Assembly (NCBI RefSeq): GCF_007570825.1
Contig: NZ_SUNB01000002.1
Coordinates: 620,001-684,000, forward strand
Length of the DNA stretch: 64,000 nt
From: Pleionea sediminis
GTDB lineage: Bacteria; Pseudomonadota; Gammaproteobacteria; Enterobacterales; Kangiellaceae
Direction of reading: 5' to 3'
The notes under the pieces are model-generated. The model saw only the letters and a list, made by a program, of their open reading frames with translations, was not told the DNA's origin and searched no databases. The position numbers and the translations under genes are program-made. Positions 17,161-26,268 of this stretch are shown one piece after another. Each line of letters opens with the position of its first letter. Positions within the stretch are counted from its first letter, which is position 1.

Positions 17161-18270
17161 ATGGCGATCTTTACCCTTATATTAATTGTGTCTATTGTTT
17201 TGTTTGGTTTTCTAGGATACAAAAAAGGCATAATTAAACTTACTTTTCGACTCTTGAGCTTATTGGGTGCATACGCCTCTGCCATACTCTTTACCGCCGA
17301 TCTGGCTGACTATCTAAACGAAAACAGTCCTTTAAATGGCATTTTAGGCTTCATTGTTGCTGGAATAACTTTATTTATTTTAACCAGCATTATCTTGAGT
17401 CTTTTGTTTGGACTTATCGAAAAAATGATCAATAAAACCGGATTCGCATTATCGCAGGCGTCTCAAATTGCAGGAGGTGTTGCGGGAGTTGTCTTTGGTG
17501 GTGTTCTGGGAATATTGTTAATTTGGTTTATTTCTGTGGGCGGACAGTTACTCAACCAAAAAACGATGGATGTTGATGCTCTCGCACAAAAAGAAGAAGC
17601 AAGCGGCATCGAAAAAATGGCGCGAGAAATGACAAGCTCAGCGATAAAGTCAGCTATTTCCATGACAACCGATCAACCAGAAATAGCAGAGCTGACCGCA
17701 CAAATATTAGAGTCTCCAGAAGAATCACTGGCCCACTTAAGAGGCATATCAGGTAGCAATGAGTTTCGCGAACTCTTTTTATCGGCACGTAATCAGCAAA
17801 TTCTCAATACCGGCGACGTTGAACAAATAAAACGAATTCCCGCTTTTAATCAGTTAATGGCCAATGAACATTTTCAGGCCATCAGTAAAGGAGTTATTGA
17901 AAATGACAGTGAACTTCCAGCGGCAGATCAAATGGCAGAAAAGATGAGAGATATGTGGGCCAGAGCTCAATTTGTTAGAAATGATCCTGAAGCCCAAGCT
18001 GTGGTTAATGACCCACAACTTAGAGAACTTATTAATCAAGGCAGCGTCATCGAACTATTAAACTCACAAAAAATTACGGACCTATTTAAGCGAATTATGT
18101 CCGAAGAAGCCGGCCAATACTCAGAAAAACTTAAACAACTCGCCCCTGAAATTTCAACATCGTTAAAAAGAACAACTGAAGAAAGCGTCAAAAAATCAGA
18201 AGTTTATAAATGGGTTGATGAAAATGGACAGGTCCATTACTCCGATAAAAAGCAAGAACAGAAAAATTAA
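17161..18270 (+). CDS. CvpA-like membrane protein with DUF4124-like C-terminus
   Basis: 369 residues; GAGGAAAACG precedes the ATG. The first 130 or so residues hold four hydrophobic segments with the CvpA features GFLGYKKGIIKLTFRLLSLLGAY and a glycine-rich GGVAGVVFGGVLGI. A long charged, helical linker follows (about 135-345). The last 25 residues, YKWVDENGQVHYSD and a basic tail, match the start of DUF4124 domains, which are normally found just after signal peptides. CvpA proteins (about 160 residues) are linked to colicin V production, purF and envelope stress; here the protein is more than twice as long. Not near purF. Confidence 0.8.
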   Translation: MAIFTLILIVSIVLFGFLGYKKGIIKLTFRLLSLLGAYASAILFTADLADYLNENSPLNGILGFIVAGITLFILTSIILSLLFGLIEKMINKTGFALSQASQIAGGVAGVVFGGVLGILLIWFISVGGQLLNQKTMDVDALAQKEEASGIEKMAREMTSSAIKSAISMTTDQPEIAELTAQILESPEESLAHLRGISGSNEFRELFLSARNQQILNTGDVEQIKRIPAFNQLMANEHFQAISKGVIENDSELPAADQMAEKMRDMWARAQFVRNDPEAQAVVNDPQLRELINQGSVIELLNSQKITDLFKRIMSEEAGQYSEKLKQLAPEISTSLKRTTEESVKKSEVYKWVDENGQVHYSDKKQEQKN

Positions 18271-18441
18271 GACACTTCCTATCTAGCAGGTAGTATTCTA
18301 AACCCATTCATCCATATTAAGGCTACCTTATAACCAAAAGTAAATAGCTACCTGCCAACCGTTATTTGTCCCTTAACTACCAATAGTTGACAATCGTATG
18401 ACATAACTCATGACTGTTCACTATTCAAGGGTAAACAAGCA

Positions 18442-19860
18442 ATGGACTATTTTCCGATATTTACAAAACTAGAAGGTCGACATTGCCTTGTGATTGGCGC
18501 AGGTGAAGTTGCCACCCGAAAGATAGAACTGCTTCTACAAGCAATGGCTCAGGTTATCGTTATAGCCCCAGAAGTTTGCTCAACGATTCAATCATTAGCG
18601 CTACACCATTCAAATCTAAAAATTATTCAGAAGAGTTACGATTCTAGTTTTTTAACTAACGTTTACTTAGTGATTGCGGCAACGAATAATCGAGAAGTTA
18701 ACCAACAAGTCTACCAAGATGCCGAACAACACAAAATTTTTGCTAACGTTGTGGATACGCCAGAGCTTTGTTCCTTTATTACTCCAGCAATTGTCGATCG
18801 TGCACCAATCACCATCGCAATCAGCAGTGGTGGTAAGGCTCCGGTATTAGCGCGATTAATTCGCGGCAAGTTAGAGTCTATGATTCCGGCGGCATATGGG
18901 AAACTGGGAAAGTTAGCAGAAAAGTTTCGTGAACGGGTTAAGCAAACACTAAAAACAGGGACGGAAAGAAAAAACTTTTGGGAGGACATATTTGAAGGAG
19001 CAACAGCAGAAGCTGTATTTGCTAATAAAGATACTGAAGCAGAGCAACAACTTACCCAACTATTAAATCAATATAAATTTAAAACGCAATCAACTCCGGG
19101 CGAAGTGTATTTGATTGGTGCAGGCCCCGGCGATCCTGATCTTTTAACCTTCAAGGCTCTACGTTTAATGCAAAAAGCGGACATCGTAGTTTATGATCGC
19201 CTTGTCTCTAAAAGTATTTTAAATCTTGTAAGACGAGACGCACAGAAACTCTATGTTGGAAAGCAAAGAGCGAAACACTGTGTGCCACAAGGAGACATTA
19301 ATAAAAAACTGATCGAGTTTGCGCAACAGGGTAAACGTGTTGTTCGGCTAAAAGGGGGCGACCCTTATATATTTGGCCGTGGAGGCGAAGAAGCTCAAGC
19401 ATTGGTTAAAGCAGGCATTTCTTTTCAAGTCATTCCAGGTATTACTTCTGCAGCTGGAGCATCGACGTTTTGCGGTATTCCATTAACACATCGAGACTAT
19501 GCTCAGTCTGTTACTTTTGCTACTGGACACTTAAAAAATGGTACCGTTGATTTAAATTGGCAAGCGCTTGCACAAACAAATAATACATTGGTTATTTACA
19601 TGGGATTAACCGGCTTAAAAACTATAACAAAAGAATTAATTGCTCATGGCCTTAAAAGTAAAACTTCCGTTGCGGTCATTCAAAATGCAACTCGCTTTGC
19701 TCAAAAAGTGGCGATTGGATCGCTCGAAACCATTGTCAAAGACGTAAAGCAAAAACAGATTGAGTCACCGGCAATCATCATTATTGGTGATGTAGTAAAA
19801 ATGTACAACGAATTGAATAAAGAAACGTTAGATTTGGAATGGAAAGTTGCTTCCGCTTAA
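18442..19860 (+). CDS. cysG: Siroheme synthase CysG (trifunctional)
   Basis: 472 residues, full length. The N-terminal part (about 1-150) is the precorrin-2 dehydrogenase/sirohydrochlorin ferrochelatase, with the NAD motif VIGAGEVATRK and SSGGKAPVLARLIRGKLE. The C-terminal part from about residue 218 is the uroporphyrinogen-III C-methyltransferase: VYLIGAGPGDPDLLT, VVRLKGGDPYIFGRGGEE near 305, PGITSAAG and THRDYAQSVTFATGH. It makes siroheme for sulfite and nitrite reductases. No assimilatory partner gene lies next to it. The leader 18271-18441 contains an 8-bp inverted repeat described as a finding. Confidence 0.96.
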   Translation: MDYFPIFTKLEGRHCLVIGAGEVATRKIELLLQAMAQVIVIAPEVCSTIQSLALHHSNLKIIQKSYDSSFLTNVYLVIAATNNREVNQQVYQDAEQHKIFANVVDTPELCSFITPAIVDRAPITIAISSGGKAPVLARLIRGKLESMIPAAYGKLGKLAEKFRERVKQTLKTGTERKNFWEDIFEGATAEAVFANKDTEAEQQLTQLLNQYKFKTQSTPGEVYLIGAGPGDPDLLTFKALRLMQKADIVVYDRLVSKSILNLVRRDAQKLYVGKQRAKHCVPQGDINKKLIEFAQQGKRVVRLKGGDPYIFGRGGEEAQALVKAGISFQVIPGITSAAGASTFCGIPLTHRDYAQSVTFATGHLKNGTVDLNWQALAQTNNTLVIYMGLTGLKTITKELIAHGLKSKTSVAVIQNATRFAQKVAIGSLETIVKDVKQKQIESPAIIIIGDVVKMYNELNKETLDLEWKVASA

Positions 19861-19888
19861 GTGATGAAAAAACTCACCACTTAAGCGG
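19853..19888. terminator. Hairpin overlapping the cysG stop, between convergent genes
   Basis: CCGCTTAAGTG at 19853-19863 and CACTTAAGCGG at 19878-19888 form a perfect 11-bp stem; the cysG TAA lies inside the left arm. There is no strong U run on either side, so terminator activity is only probable. The endonuclease gene ends 10 bases further on the other strand. Confidence 0.5.
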
Positions 19889-19897
19889 CAAATACAA

Positions 19898-21487
19898 TTA
19901 CTTCAATTTTCTAAATCGAGATAAAACAAGAAGTATTAAAGCAAAGAAAGATAAGCTTCCGCCACCACTACTATTATTCCCTGTATCAGGCTCTTCTGGC
20001 TCTTGAGGCTCTTCTTCATCAGCAATTGATGCTGAAGCGCTAGCACTTTGTTCTGATACATTACCAGCGTTATCTACAGCAACAACATAATAAGTAGCAC
20101 TATCACCGGGCGATAAATCATTATCAATGTATTGAGTTGTAACAATCAAAGAAGTATTCACCTTTGAAAAACCAGCTCCATTTAAGTTTCGATAAACATC
20201 GTAACCGGCTAAATCGTCCTCATTGTTTGCATTCCAATTCACCGCAATTGAATCACTGTCCGCAGTTGCCGTTACGCCTGTAATTTGAGCAGGTGCGTTA
20301 TCAACAATTGAAGCAGAAATAGTGTCACTAGCAGAAGACTCATTCGAAGAAGTATCTACGGCAGTGACATAATATTGATAAGCCACGCCTAGCTCTGCTG
20401 TCGAGTCAGAGTAAGTGGTCGTGCCTTCAATCAAAGCACTATTTAGTAACGAGAAAGACTGACCTTCTGCAGCACGATATACATTGTAACCCGCCAAATC
20501 TTCTTCTTGATTAGCCGTCCAATTTAATACGATATCAATTTCACTTTCCGTAGCAGCTAGACCTTGAGGTGCAGCTGGAGCTTGAGTATCGCCATCAGTT
20601 CCGCCTAAATCAGAACAGTCAGCATTAAAAACACAGACAACATATTCGGGATGATCGATGAAGGGATTTCTATTACCTTGATAACTATAAATAGTATCAT
20701 TTCTGCGGCGCTCAAAATCATCTACGGGATCATCTTCGTGCCATTGTAAAAGAACGGTGCGCAGACCCATATAACCAATTTCACCATTCTCACTTGAGCG
20801 ATAGGTATCAATTAACTCTCGGTCGTCTGTGATCCGCAAATCAGGTTCTTCACTGCCGGTTTCTCCGTGTGTACCACCTTCATAACGAACCGCCATATAG
20901 AAAATTGCTCGAGCGACATCGCCTTTACGACCTCGCCACGTTTCCCATTTACCATCAGTAAAGTCACCTGAGGTAAAATTTGAGTCCATCGTCGTACCAC
21001 CACGACCATTATTTAATTCAGTTGCAAACTCAACACAACCTGAGTCGCAACTGTCAAAAGGCTTGTTACTGCGTTCGCTATTGTAATCATCGTTAGATAA
21101 AAACAGGTGATGAGTATCAGTGAATGGATAATTGCCATCATTGTCATCGGGAAAACCGTACGACTTGGGCCAGACATGTTCTCGATTGTATAAACTATTT
21201 CCACCACCTTGTTTCGGATACGAAGCATTTTTGTAGACATCGATAATATTTAAAGCGTTATCAGGATCTTGATCGGCTTGTTCTAAAATATCCCAAGTAT
21301 CAGTTTGGCTTGAAGTGTAAGGAAATCGCGTATGGTCATCGATAATTTCATGAAGAGACTGGTGTAAAGCTTCACCAGTTGATATATCAACTGTGTCGTA
21401 ATATCCCTCAGGTATATCCGCTAAAGTTGCACCACTAAAAGCCAATAAGAAAAGAATAGACACGGAATTACGAAATACTACTGCCAC
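19898..21487 (-). CDS. Secreted endonuclease I family nuclease with two FN3 domains and GlyGly-CTERM tail
   Basis: About 529 residues. Start taken as GTG 21487, preceded by GGAG at 7 bases and giving a signal peptide ending near ATLADIP; an upstream GTG at 21499 lacks a ribosome binding site. The catalytic domain (about 22-285) has NREHVWPKSYG near residue 101, DTHHLFLSN, KGDVARAIFYM and RNDTIYSYQGNRNPFIDHPEY, the EndA/NucM signature with the HH metal site. Two fibronectin type III repeats follow (about 300-485, both with the DLAGY[ND]VYR motif). The C-terminus is SGGGSLSF, a hydrophobic helix, then RFRKLK: a GlyGly-CTERM signal for rhombosortase processing and surface anchoring or release. 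No rhombosortase gene is in the window. Confidence 0.93.
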   Translation of the reverse strand: MAVVFRNSVSILFLLAFSGATLADIPEGYYDTVDISTGEALHQSLHEIIDDHTRFPYTSSQTDTWDILEQADQDPDNALNIIDVYKNASYPKQGGGNSLYNREHVWPKSYGFPDDNDGNYPFTDTHHLFLSNDDYNSERSNKPFDSCDSGCVEFATELNNGRGGTTMDSNFTSGDFTDGKWETWRGRKGDVARAIFYMAVRYEGGTHGETGSEEPDLRITDDRELIDTYRSSENGEIGYMGLRTVLLQWHEDDPVDDFERRRNDTIYSYQGNRNPFIDHPEYVVCVFNADCSDLGGTDGDTQAPAAPQGLAATESEIDIVLNWTANQEEDLAGYNVYRAAEGQSFSLLNSALIEGTTTYSDSTAELGVAYQYYVTAVDTSSNESSASDTISASIVDNAPAQITGVTATADSDSIAVNWNANNEDDLAGYDVYRNLNGAGFSKVNTSLIVTTQYIDNDLSPGDSATYYVVAVDNAGNVSEQSASASASIADEEEPQEPEEPDTGNNSSGGGSLSFFALILLVLSRFRKLK

Positions 21488-21765
21488 AAAACTCTCCACA
21501 AATGTTGCTAACTAGCGAGATTATCTCACCAGATTTCAAAACGGCTGTGAATTGTACAGGGAAATTGTGACAGATTTAAGTCTTGAGATACCATACTGTA
21601 TAAAAATACCACTCTTCCTGCCTTACAACCGCTATACAAAACAGTTTTTAATATCAGATATTATTACAAAGCTGAAGATCTCTACTGAGAATCATTTCAA
21701 AGTAGAGACAACTTTAAACAACGAACTCTCGATCAAACTCTAAAACTCGCTGTTTTTCTTAGTTA

Positions 21766-23586
21766 TTACGATTTTTTACGTTCTTGGCCTCGACCTTTTT
21801 TTCCCTTGGAATCGTTGCTTTTAGAATCACCCTTCCTTGGTGGCTTTGAGCTTGGCTTACGACGTCTATTTTTACCATCTCTAGGTTTCTGATTCGTATC
21901 ATTCACATAGTCTGTTGCCAACTCAATATTGAGTGCCTGACCGCAAACTCGGGCTTTCTTCAAAATTTGAGTCACTTCTTTTGGCATACCCGCAGGTAAG
22001 TCTACCGTTGTAACATCATTGTAGAGTTTGATATTTCCAATATAACGACTTTCCATTTCAGCTTCATTTGCAATGGCACCAACAATATTTTTGGGCGTTA
22101 CTCCGTGGTCGCGACCAACATGAAGAACATAGCGTTCAAGCTCAACCTCAGGATCGCCTTTTAGCGGCTCTGGCTTTACTTTTATTGGCGCTTTGGAACG
22201 ACTCGATTTTTTATCTTTACGCTTTGCACTATTATCTCCCGACTCAAAATCAGGAACGTCTGGTAATGAATCGAGTAACAATGGTTTATCTTTAAATAAC
22301 AAACTCGCTAACGCAGCAGCAATTTCAGCTCCTGACTGATTATGTTCAGCTTGAATTTGCTCAATTATCTTAAGATATTCTGAATGCTCATCCGAAATAA
22401 TTTGTTGCTGAACATCTTCCAAAAATCGACGTGTACGCTCATTATTAATAACTTCAACAGAGGGTAAACTCATGCGTGCAATTTTAGTGCTATTGTTGCG
22501 CTCAATCATTCGTAATAAATGACGTTCACGTGGAGTAACAAATAAAATGGCTTTTCCGCTACGTCCAGCACGACCTGTTCGTCCAATTCTGTGAACATAA
22601 GATTCTGAATCGTGAGGAATATCATAATTAATAACATGCGAAATTCGTTCAACATCTAACCCACGTGCGGCGACATCTGTTGCAATAACAACATCAATTT
22701 TACTGTCTTTTAGTTGTTGAACAATTTGCTCACGTTGTTTTTGCTGCATGTCGCCATGAATAGCTTCTGCAGAAAATCCACGAGCTGTTAAACGACTGGA
22801 CAATTCATCACAACTACTCTTAGTACGCATAAAAATGATAGTTGCATCAGTATTTTCACTTTCGAGGATTCGAGTTAACGCTTCCAATTTGTAATTATTC
22901 GACACAGTTAAAAACTGTTGCTCAATAGTGCTTGCTGTTTTTGCTTTACTTTCAATTCGAATATGTTCGGGATTCGTTAAAAAGGTTTCTGCTACCTTCT
23001 TAATTGGCTTGGGCATCGTGGCCGAGAACAACGCAATTTGTCTTGATTCGGGTGTATGCTCAAGAATCCACTCAACATCATCAATAAATCCCATACGAAG
23101 CATTTCATCAGCTTCATCTAATACTAATGTTTTGAGTGAATCCCATTTTAATGAACCGCGGCGCATATGATCCATGATTCGTCCTGGCGTACCGACAACG
23201 ACATGAACACCTTTTTCAAGTTGGCGCAATTGTGGAGGATAAGGCTGACCACCATAAATGGGTAACACTTTAAAACCTTTCATAAACTTAGCGTATTCAC
23301 TAAATGCCTCAGCGACTTGAATCGCCAATTCTCTTGTCGGGCAAATAACACATACTTGTGGTTGTTTTAATTCGATATCGACTTTTGCCAAAGTGGGCAA
23401 TGCGAATGCTGCTGTTTTTCCTGTCCCTGTTTGCGCCTGACCGATTAAATCGGCTCCTTCAATAAGGCGCGGAATACACTCACCTTGAATCGGCGAAGGT
23501 TTCTCATAGCCGATGGACTCAAGAGCTTTAAGAATGGATAGAGGTAAACTGAGCTGAGAAAAATCAGCTGGAGAGTCTTGTGACAT
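21766..23586 (-). CDS. deaD: DEAD-box ATP-dependent RNA helicase DeaD (CsdA)
   Basis: 606 residues. Motif I AQTGTGKT near residues 50-57, DEAD near 155, SAT near 186, and the C-terminal helicase motifs ARGLDV and HRIGRTGRAGR are intact. A DbpA-type RNA-binding domain follows at about 480-555 (ERYVLHVGRDHGVTPKNIVGAI), then a Lys/Arg/Ser/Gly-rich tail. This order identifies DeaD/CsdA, which unwinds RNA during ribosome assembly and cold adaptation. Monocistronic. The 250-base region upstream (23587-23840) is long enough to hold a regulated 5' leader, as in other deaD genes, but I see no specific element. Confidence 0.96.
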   Translation of the reverse strand: MSQDSPADFSQLSLPLSILKALESIGYEKPSPIQGECIPRLIEGADLIGQAQTGTGKTAAFALPTLAKVDIELKQPQVCVICPTRELAIQVAEAFSEYAKFMKGFKVLPIYGGQPYPPQLRQLEKGVHVVVGTPGRIMDHMRRGSLKWDSLKTLVLDEADEMLRMGFIDDVEWILEHTPESRQIALFSATMPKPIKKVAETFLTNPEHIRIESKAKTASTIEQQFLTVSNNYKLEALTRILESENTDATIIFMRTKSSCDELSSRLTARGFSAEAIHGDMQQKQREQIVQQLKDSKIDVVIATDVAARGLDVERISHVINYDIPHDSESYVHRIGRTGRAGRSGKAILFVTPRERHLLRMIERNNSTKIARMSLPSVEVINNERTRRFLEDVQQQIISDEHSEYLKIIEQIQAEHNQSGAEIAAALASLLFKDKPLLLDSLPDVPDFESGDNSAKRKDKKSSRSKAPIKVKPEPLKGDPEVELERYVLHVGRDHGVTPKNIVGAIANEAEMESRYIGNIKLYNDVTTVDLPAGMPKEVTQILKKARVCGQALNIELATDYVNDTNQKPRDGKNRRRKPSSKPPRKGDSKSNDSKGKKGRGQERKKS

Positions 23587-23840
23587 AAAATGGATTTTCC
23601 AAAAAAGTGGGGGTAAATAGTGAATAACTACGTCAAAATTTCGAGCGCATTATAGAGGATTCATCATCAAACCGATACGCTTTTCACTGCTTTTTGGTGA
23701 ATTTTCACACAAATATAAAAATAATCTTTATTTATCAAATAGTTACCTGAGCACCCGGTATTATTCACAAGACCAGAAACTTGAGAATTAGTCATTCGCC
23801 TTTATAATCGCCCCTCGAGATTGACAGTAGTACCGAACAA

Positions 23841-24404
23841 ATGCCTAAATTTATATTTTTTATCTATATCGCTGCCGCGACCCTTATCGGCTTATCGACA
23901 ACCGTCGAAACATTACCGAGAATCATCGCTATTGCGCTTGCCATATCCCTTCTCGTACTACCGAAAGGCATTAAATGGTATCGATCACGAAAAACGGCTC
24001 CTATTAAAAGATCATTTATTTTGTTAAAAAGCAAAGCATTTTCTCGAAAACCAACCTCTTCGGAGAGTCAACCACCGCAAGATCCAAAAACAGCACTTGA
24101 GATGGTTCTGAATGGCGAGTCACTGCCAGCCAATCAATCAATTCCAGAAGATGTAACTGACACGCTTAAAAAACTACAGCATCTTGTCTACAAAAACTAT
24201 CGAAACCTGACTCAACAACGAATGGTTTTAGGTGAAAATACAATAGACTGGCAGGTTGAACTGCTTCGACTTGCCGAACGCGAACTTGATTCAGAACAGC
24301 TTTACACTCAACCCATTACTCGAGCTCAAATGGTTCAAGCTATGAACTCCCATTTAAGAAACTTAATGCGCGATGAAGCTTCATTGAAAAGCAAAGTCGC
24401 TTAA
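23841..24404 (+). CDS. Membrane-anchored protein of unknown function
   Basis: 187 residues. Two closely spaced hydrophobic segments at about residues 3-20 and 26-44 (FIFFIYIAAATLIGLS; IIAIALAISLLVLP) are followed by a basic loop (KWYRSRKTAPIKR) and a soluble helical C-terminal domain (about 95-187) that is probably cytoplasmic. No ribosome binding site is obvious before the ATG, and an overlapping frame at 23821 is shorter and worse. No family recognised. It stands alone, divergent from deaD and convergent with the AEC transporter. Confidence 0.65.
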   Translation: MPKFIFFIYIAAATLIGLSTTVETLPRIIAIALAISLLVLPKGIKWYRSRKTAPIKRSFILLKSKAFSRKPTSSESQPPQDPKTALEMVLNGESLPANQSIPEDVTDTLKKLQHLVYKNYRNLTQQRMVLGENTIDWQVELLRLAERELDSEQLYTQPITRAQMVQAMNSHLRNLMRDEASLKSKVA

Positions 24405-24431
24405 TTAAAAAGCTCAACTTCCTAAATCAAC

Positions 24432-25337
24432 TTAATGTATCAACCACTGAAACCACACCGGCACAGTAATTAAAGACAGCAAAATACCATAGCCAACGAG
24501 TGCTGATGCTAACCTTGGGTTTTGACCATGACTGATAGCAAGCGCTGCTGCAGAAACCATTGACGCCATTCCTGCCTCTAATACGACTGTATGTCGTATA
24601 AAGTCATCCATAGTAAAAGGAATTAACAATATAAAAGCTAAAGCTGGCGCCAAGAATAATTTGAAAACTAACCCAAAAACCATGGGCAAACGATCCTCTC
24701 CAGGCAACTTAAACTGCCATTGAAATCCCACAGCAACCATCACAACGGGAACTAATGTTGCACCTATCGATTGCGCAGCAGTTTCGATATTTTTAGGCAT
24801 ACCGATAAAACTCAGTAACACAGCAACGATAAGAGCAATGAATGGAGGAAACGTAATAATTTTATGGCCAACACTTTTTAAAGATACGCGATCATCACCA
24901 TGAATCGCTAAAACAATGGGACCGTAAGATGACAATGCAAGAAAGCTGCCCAACTGATCGTATAAAATTGCGTAGACGACTCCTTCCTCTCCAATCAAAG
25001 CAGAAACTAAGGGAATTCCCACAAATGACGTATTTCCTAAGGGTACCAATAACAAAAGTACACAACGTGTCGAGTTTGCCCACTGTAATTGCTTAGAGAC
25101 GACAATCACAACAAAAGCTGAGACGAGTAAAATAATCCACGCCACTGCCATAGGAATAAGAGCAGTTGGTTCCAGAGTTAGTGAGGGAACGGTACTCAAA
25201 ATTAAGGCAGGTAATGCAATCCATATAACGTATCGATTCAATACATCAGCCGAGTTGTCAGGAAAGGAAGAAAACCGCCTGAGTAAAAGACCTGCCAGAA
25301 GACATGTCCCGATTATAAGCAATGGAGTAACATTCAT
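24432..25337 (-). CDS. AEC-family (auxin efflux carrier-like) transporter
   Basis: 301 residues with about ten hydrophobic helices in two halves of five, typical of AEC permeases. Visible landmarks: LLRRFSSFPDNSADVLNRYVIWIALPALI, VPLGNTSFVGIPLVSALIGEEGVVYAILYDQLGS and an EAGMASMVSAAALAISHG segment near the C-terminus. Members export or import small carboxylates and other organic acids. The start lies 2 bases after the stop of the nucleosidase-like gene, so the two are surely co-transcribed and may handle a common purine-derived or thio-compound, which is inference. Confidence 0.88.
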   Translation of the reverse strand: MNVTPLLIIGTCLLAGLLLRRFSSFPDNSADVLNRYVIWIALPALILSTVPSLTLEPTALIPMAVAWIILLVSAFVVIVVSKQLQWANSTRCVLLLLVPLGNTSFVGIPLVSALIGEEGVVYAILYDQLGSFLALSSYGPIVLAIHGDDRVSLKSVGHKIITFPPFIALIVAVLLSFIGMPKNIETAAQSIGATLVPVVMVAVGFQWQFKLPGEDRLPMVFGLVFKLFLAPALAFILLIPFTMDDFIRHTVVLEAGMASMVSAAALAISHGQNPRLASALVGYGILLSLITVPVWFQWLIH

Positions 25338-25339
25338 AT

Positions 25340-26092
25340 TTAATCAGCTAATTCAAAAATTGATTTTTTATTGCAATACTCAATCACTTTGACCAATTGT
25401 TGACTTAACTTAGCAGAAGCCAATTCCAAATTTTTCACAAACTGTTCTTCTGAGGTTCCCTCTTCATCTAATAAATTTGTAATTGATTTTACCGCAACAA
25501 AAGACTTTTGGTGCAACCAGCACACCCAAGCTATTGCAGCTGCTTCCATTTCTTTTGCGACTGCTCCATATTGCTCTATGACATCAACATCTTTTTCTGA
25601 TTTCTCAAGCGAACTGCCTGTCGAAACAACGCCTACGGGGAGTTCTAAATCCTTCGCCATTTTTAAAACATTTAATGCCGGATAATGACCAATCGCCGAC
25701 TCATCAAATCCTTCCAGTGGAACTCGGCGATCATGATAAATAAATCGATCATTACTCAAATAAACGGTCCCTATTGTTGCACCTCTTTTGGAAAAGCCAC
25801 CAGCGGTTCCGGCACTAATAACTAAATCGGGATGTAAATTTTCTATTGCAACATGGCTCATCAAAGTTGCTGCCTGTGTTCCTATATTATCGACCCGATA
25901 ACGCGGATCAACACCACTAATAACAACACTAACAGTCAGATCTTTAAATTGTCCTTGATAACATTGAAACGGAAGGTTAGCAGGTAGAACTTCGACTTGC
26001 GTTAATTTCAATGACTGAATTATTGGATCGGCTTCTTCAGCCATCGCCATCAAAACAACAATATGCTGAATCGATTTTGTTTCCTTACTCAT
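25340..26092 (-). CDS. PNP/UDP-family phosphorylase or nucleosidase, MTA/SAH nucleosidase-like
   Basis: 250 residues. Family features: MAMAEEADPII at the N-terminus, ISAGTAGGFSKRGATIGTVY (base/ribose loop) and AKEMEAAAIAWVC, the conserved ME motif that binds the ribose. By comparison with E. coli MtnN the proton-donating Asp (in AISDVAD) is Asn206 here (SITNLLD), so the usual hydrolysis of methylthioadenosine or S-adenosylhomocysteine is uncertain; a 6-oxopurine nucleoside or another substrate is possible. I therefore give no gene symbol. First gene of a pair with the AEC transporter. Confidence 0.8.
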   Translation of the reverse strand: MSKETKSIQHIVVLMAMAEEADPIIQSLKLTQVEVLPANLPFQCYQGQFKDLTVSVVISGVDPRYRVDNIGTQAATLMSHVAIENLHPDLVISAGTAGGFSKRGATIGTVYLSNDRFIYHDRRVPLEGFDESAIGHYPALNVLKMAKDLELPVGVVSTGSSLEKSEKDVDVIEQYGAVAKEMEAAAIAWVCWLHQKSFVAVKSITNLLDEEGTSEEQFVKNLELASAKLSQQLVKVIEYCNKKSIFELAD

Positions 26093-26268
26093 GTTTCAAA
26101 CTCTCACTAACATTGGTTAAATTTACTAAAAGAGTGCCAAGACTATCAAAGAATATAACTTTGAACATCATATCTCTCTGTTTTAAAAGAATAAATTAAT
26201 TGGCTTAGCTTTTGCTTTACTTCTGTCGACCAATATTTTATTTCTTTCAGTTAAAGGATAACAACTTA

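Noticed and set aside
21552-21743. 63-codon plus-strand frame between the endonuclease and deaD genes
   Set aside because: No ribosome binding site and no recognisable motif; AT-rich random-type sequence.
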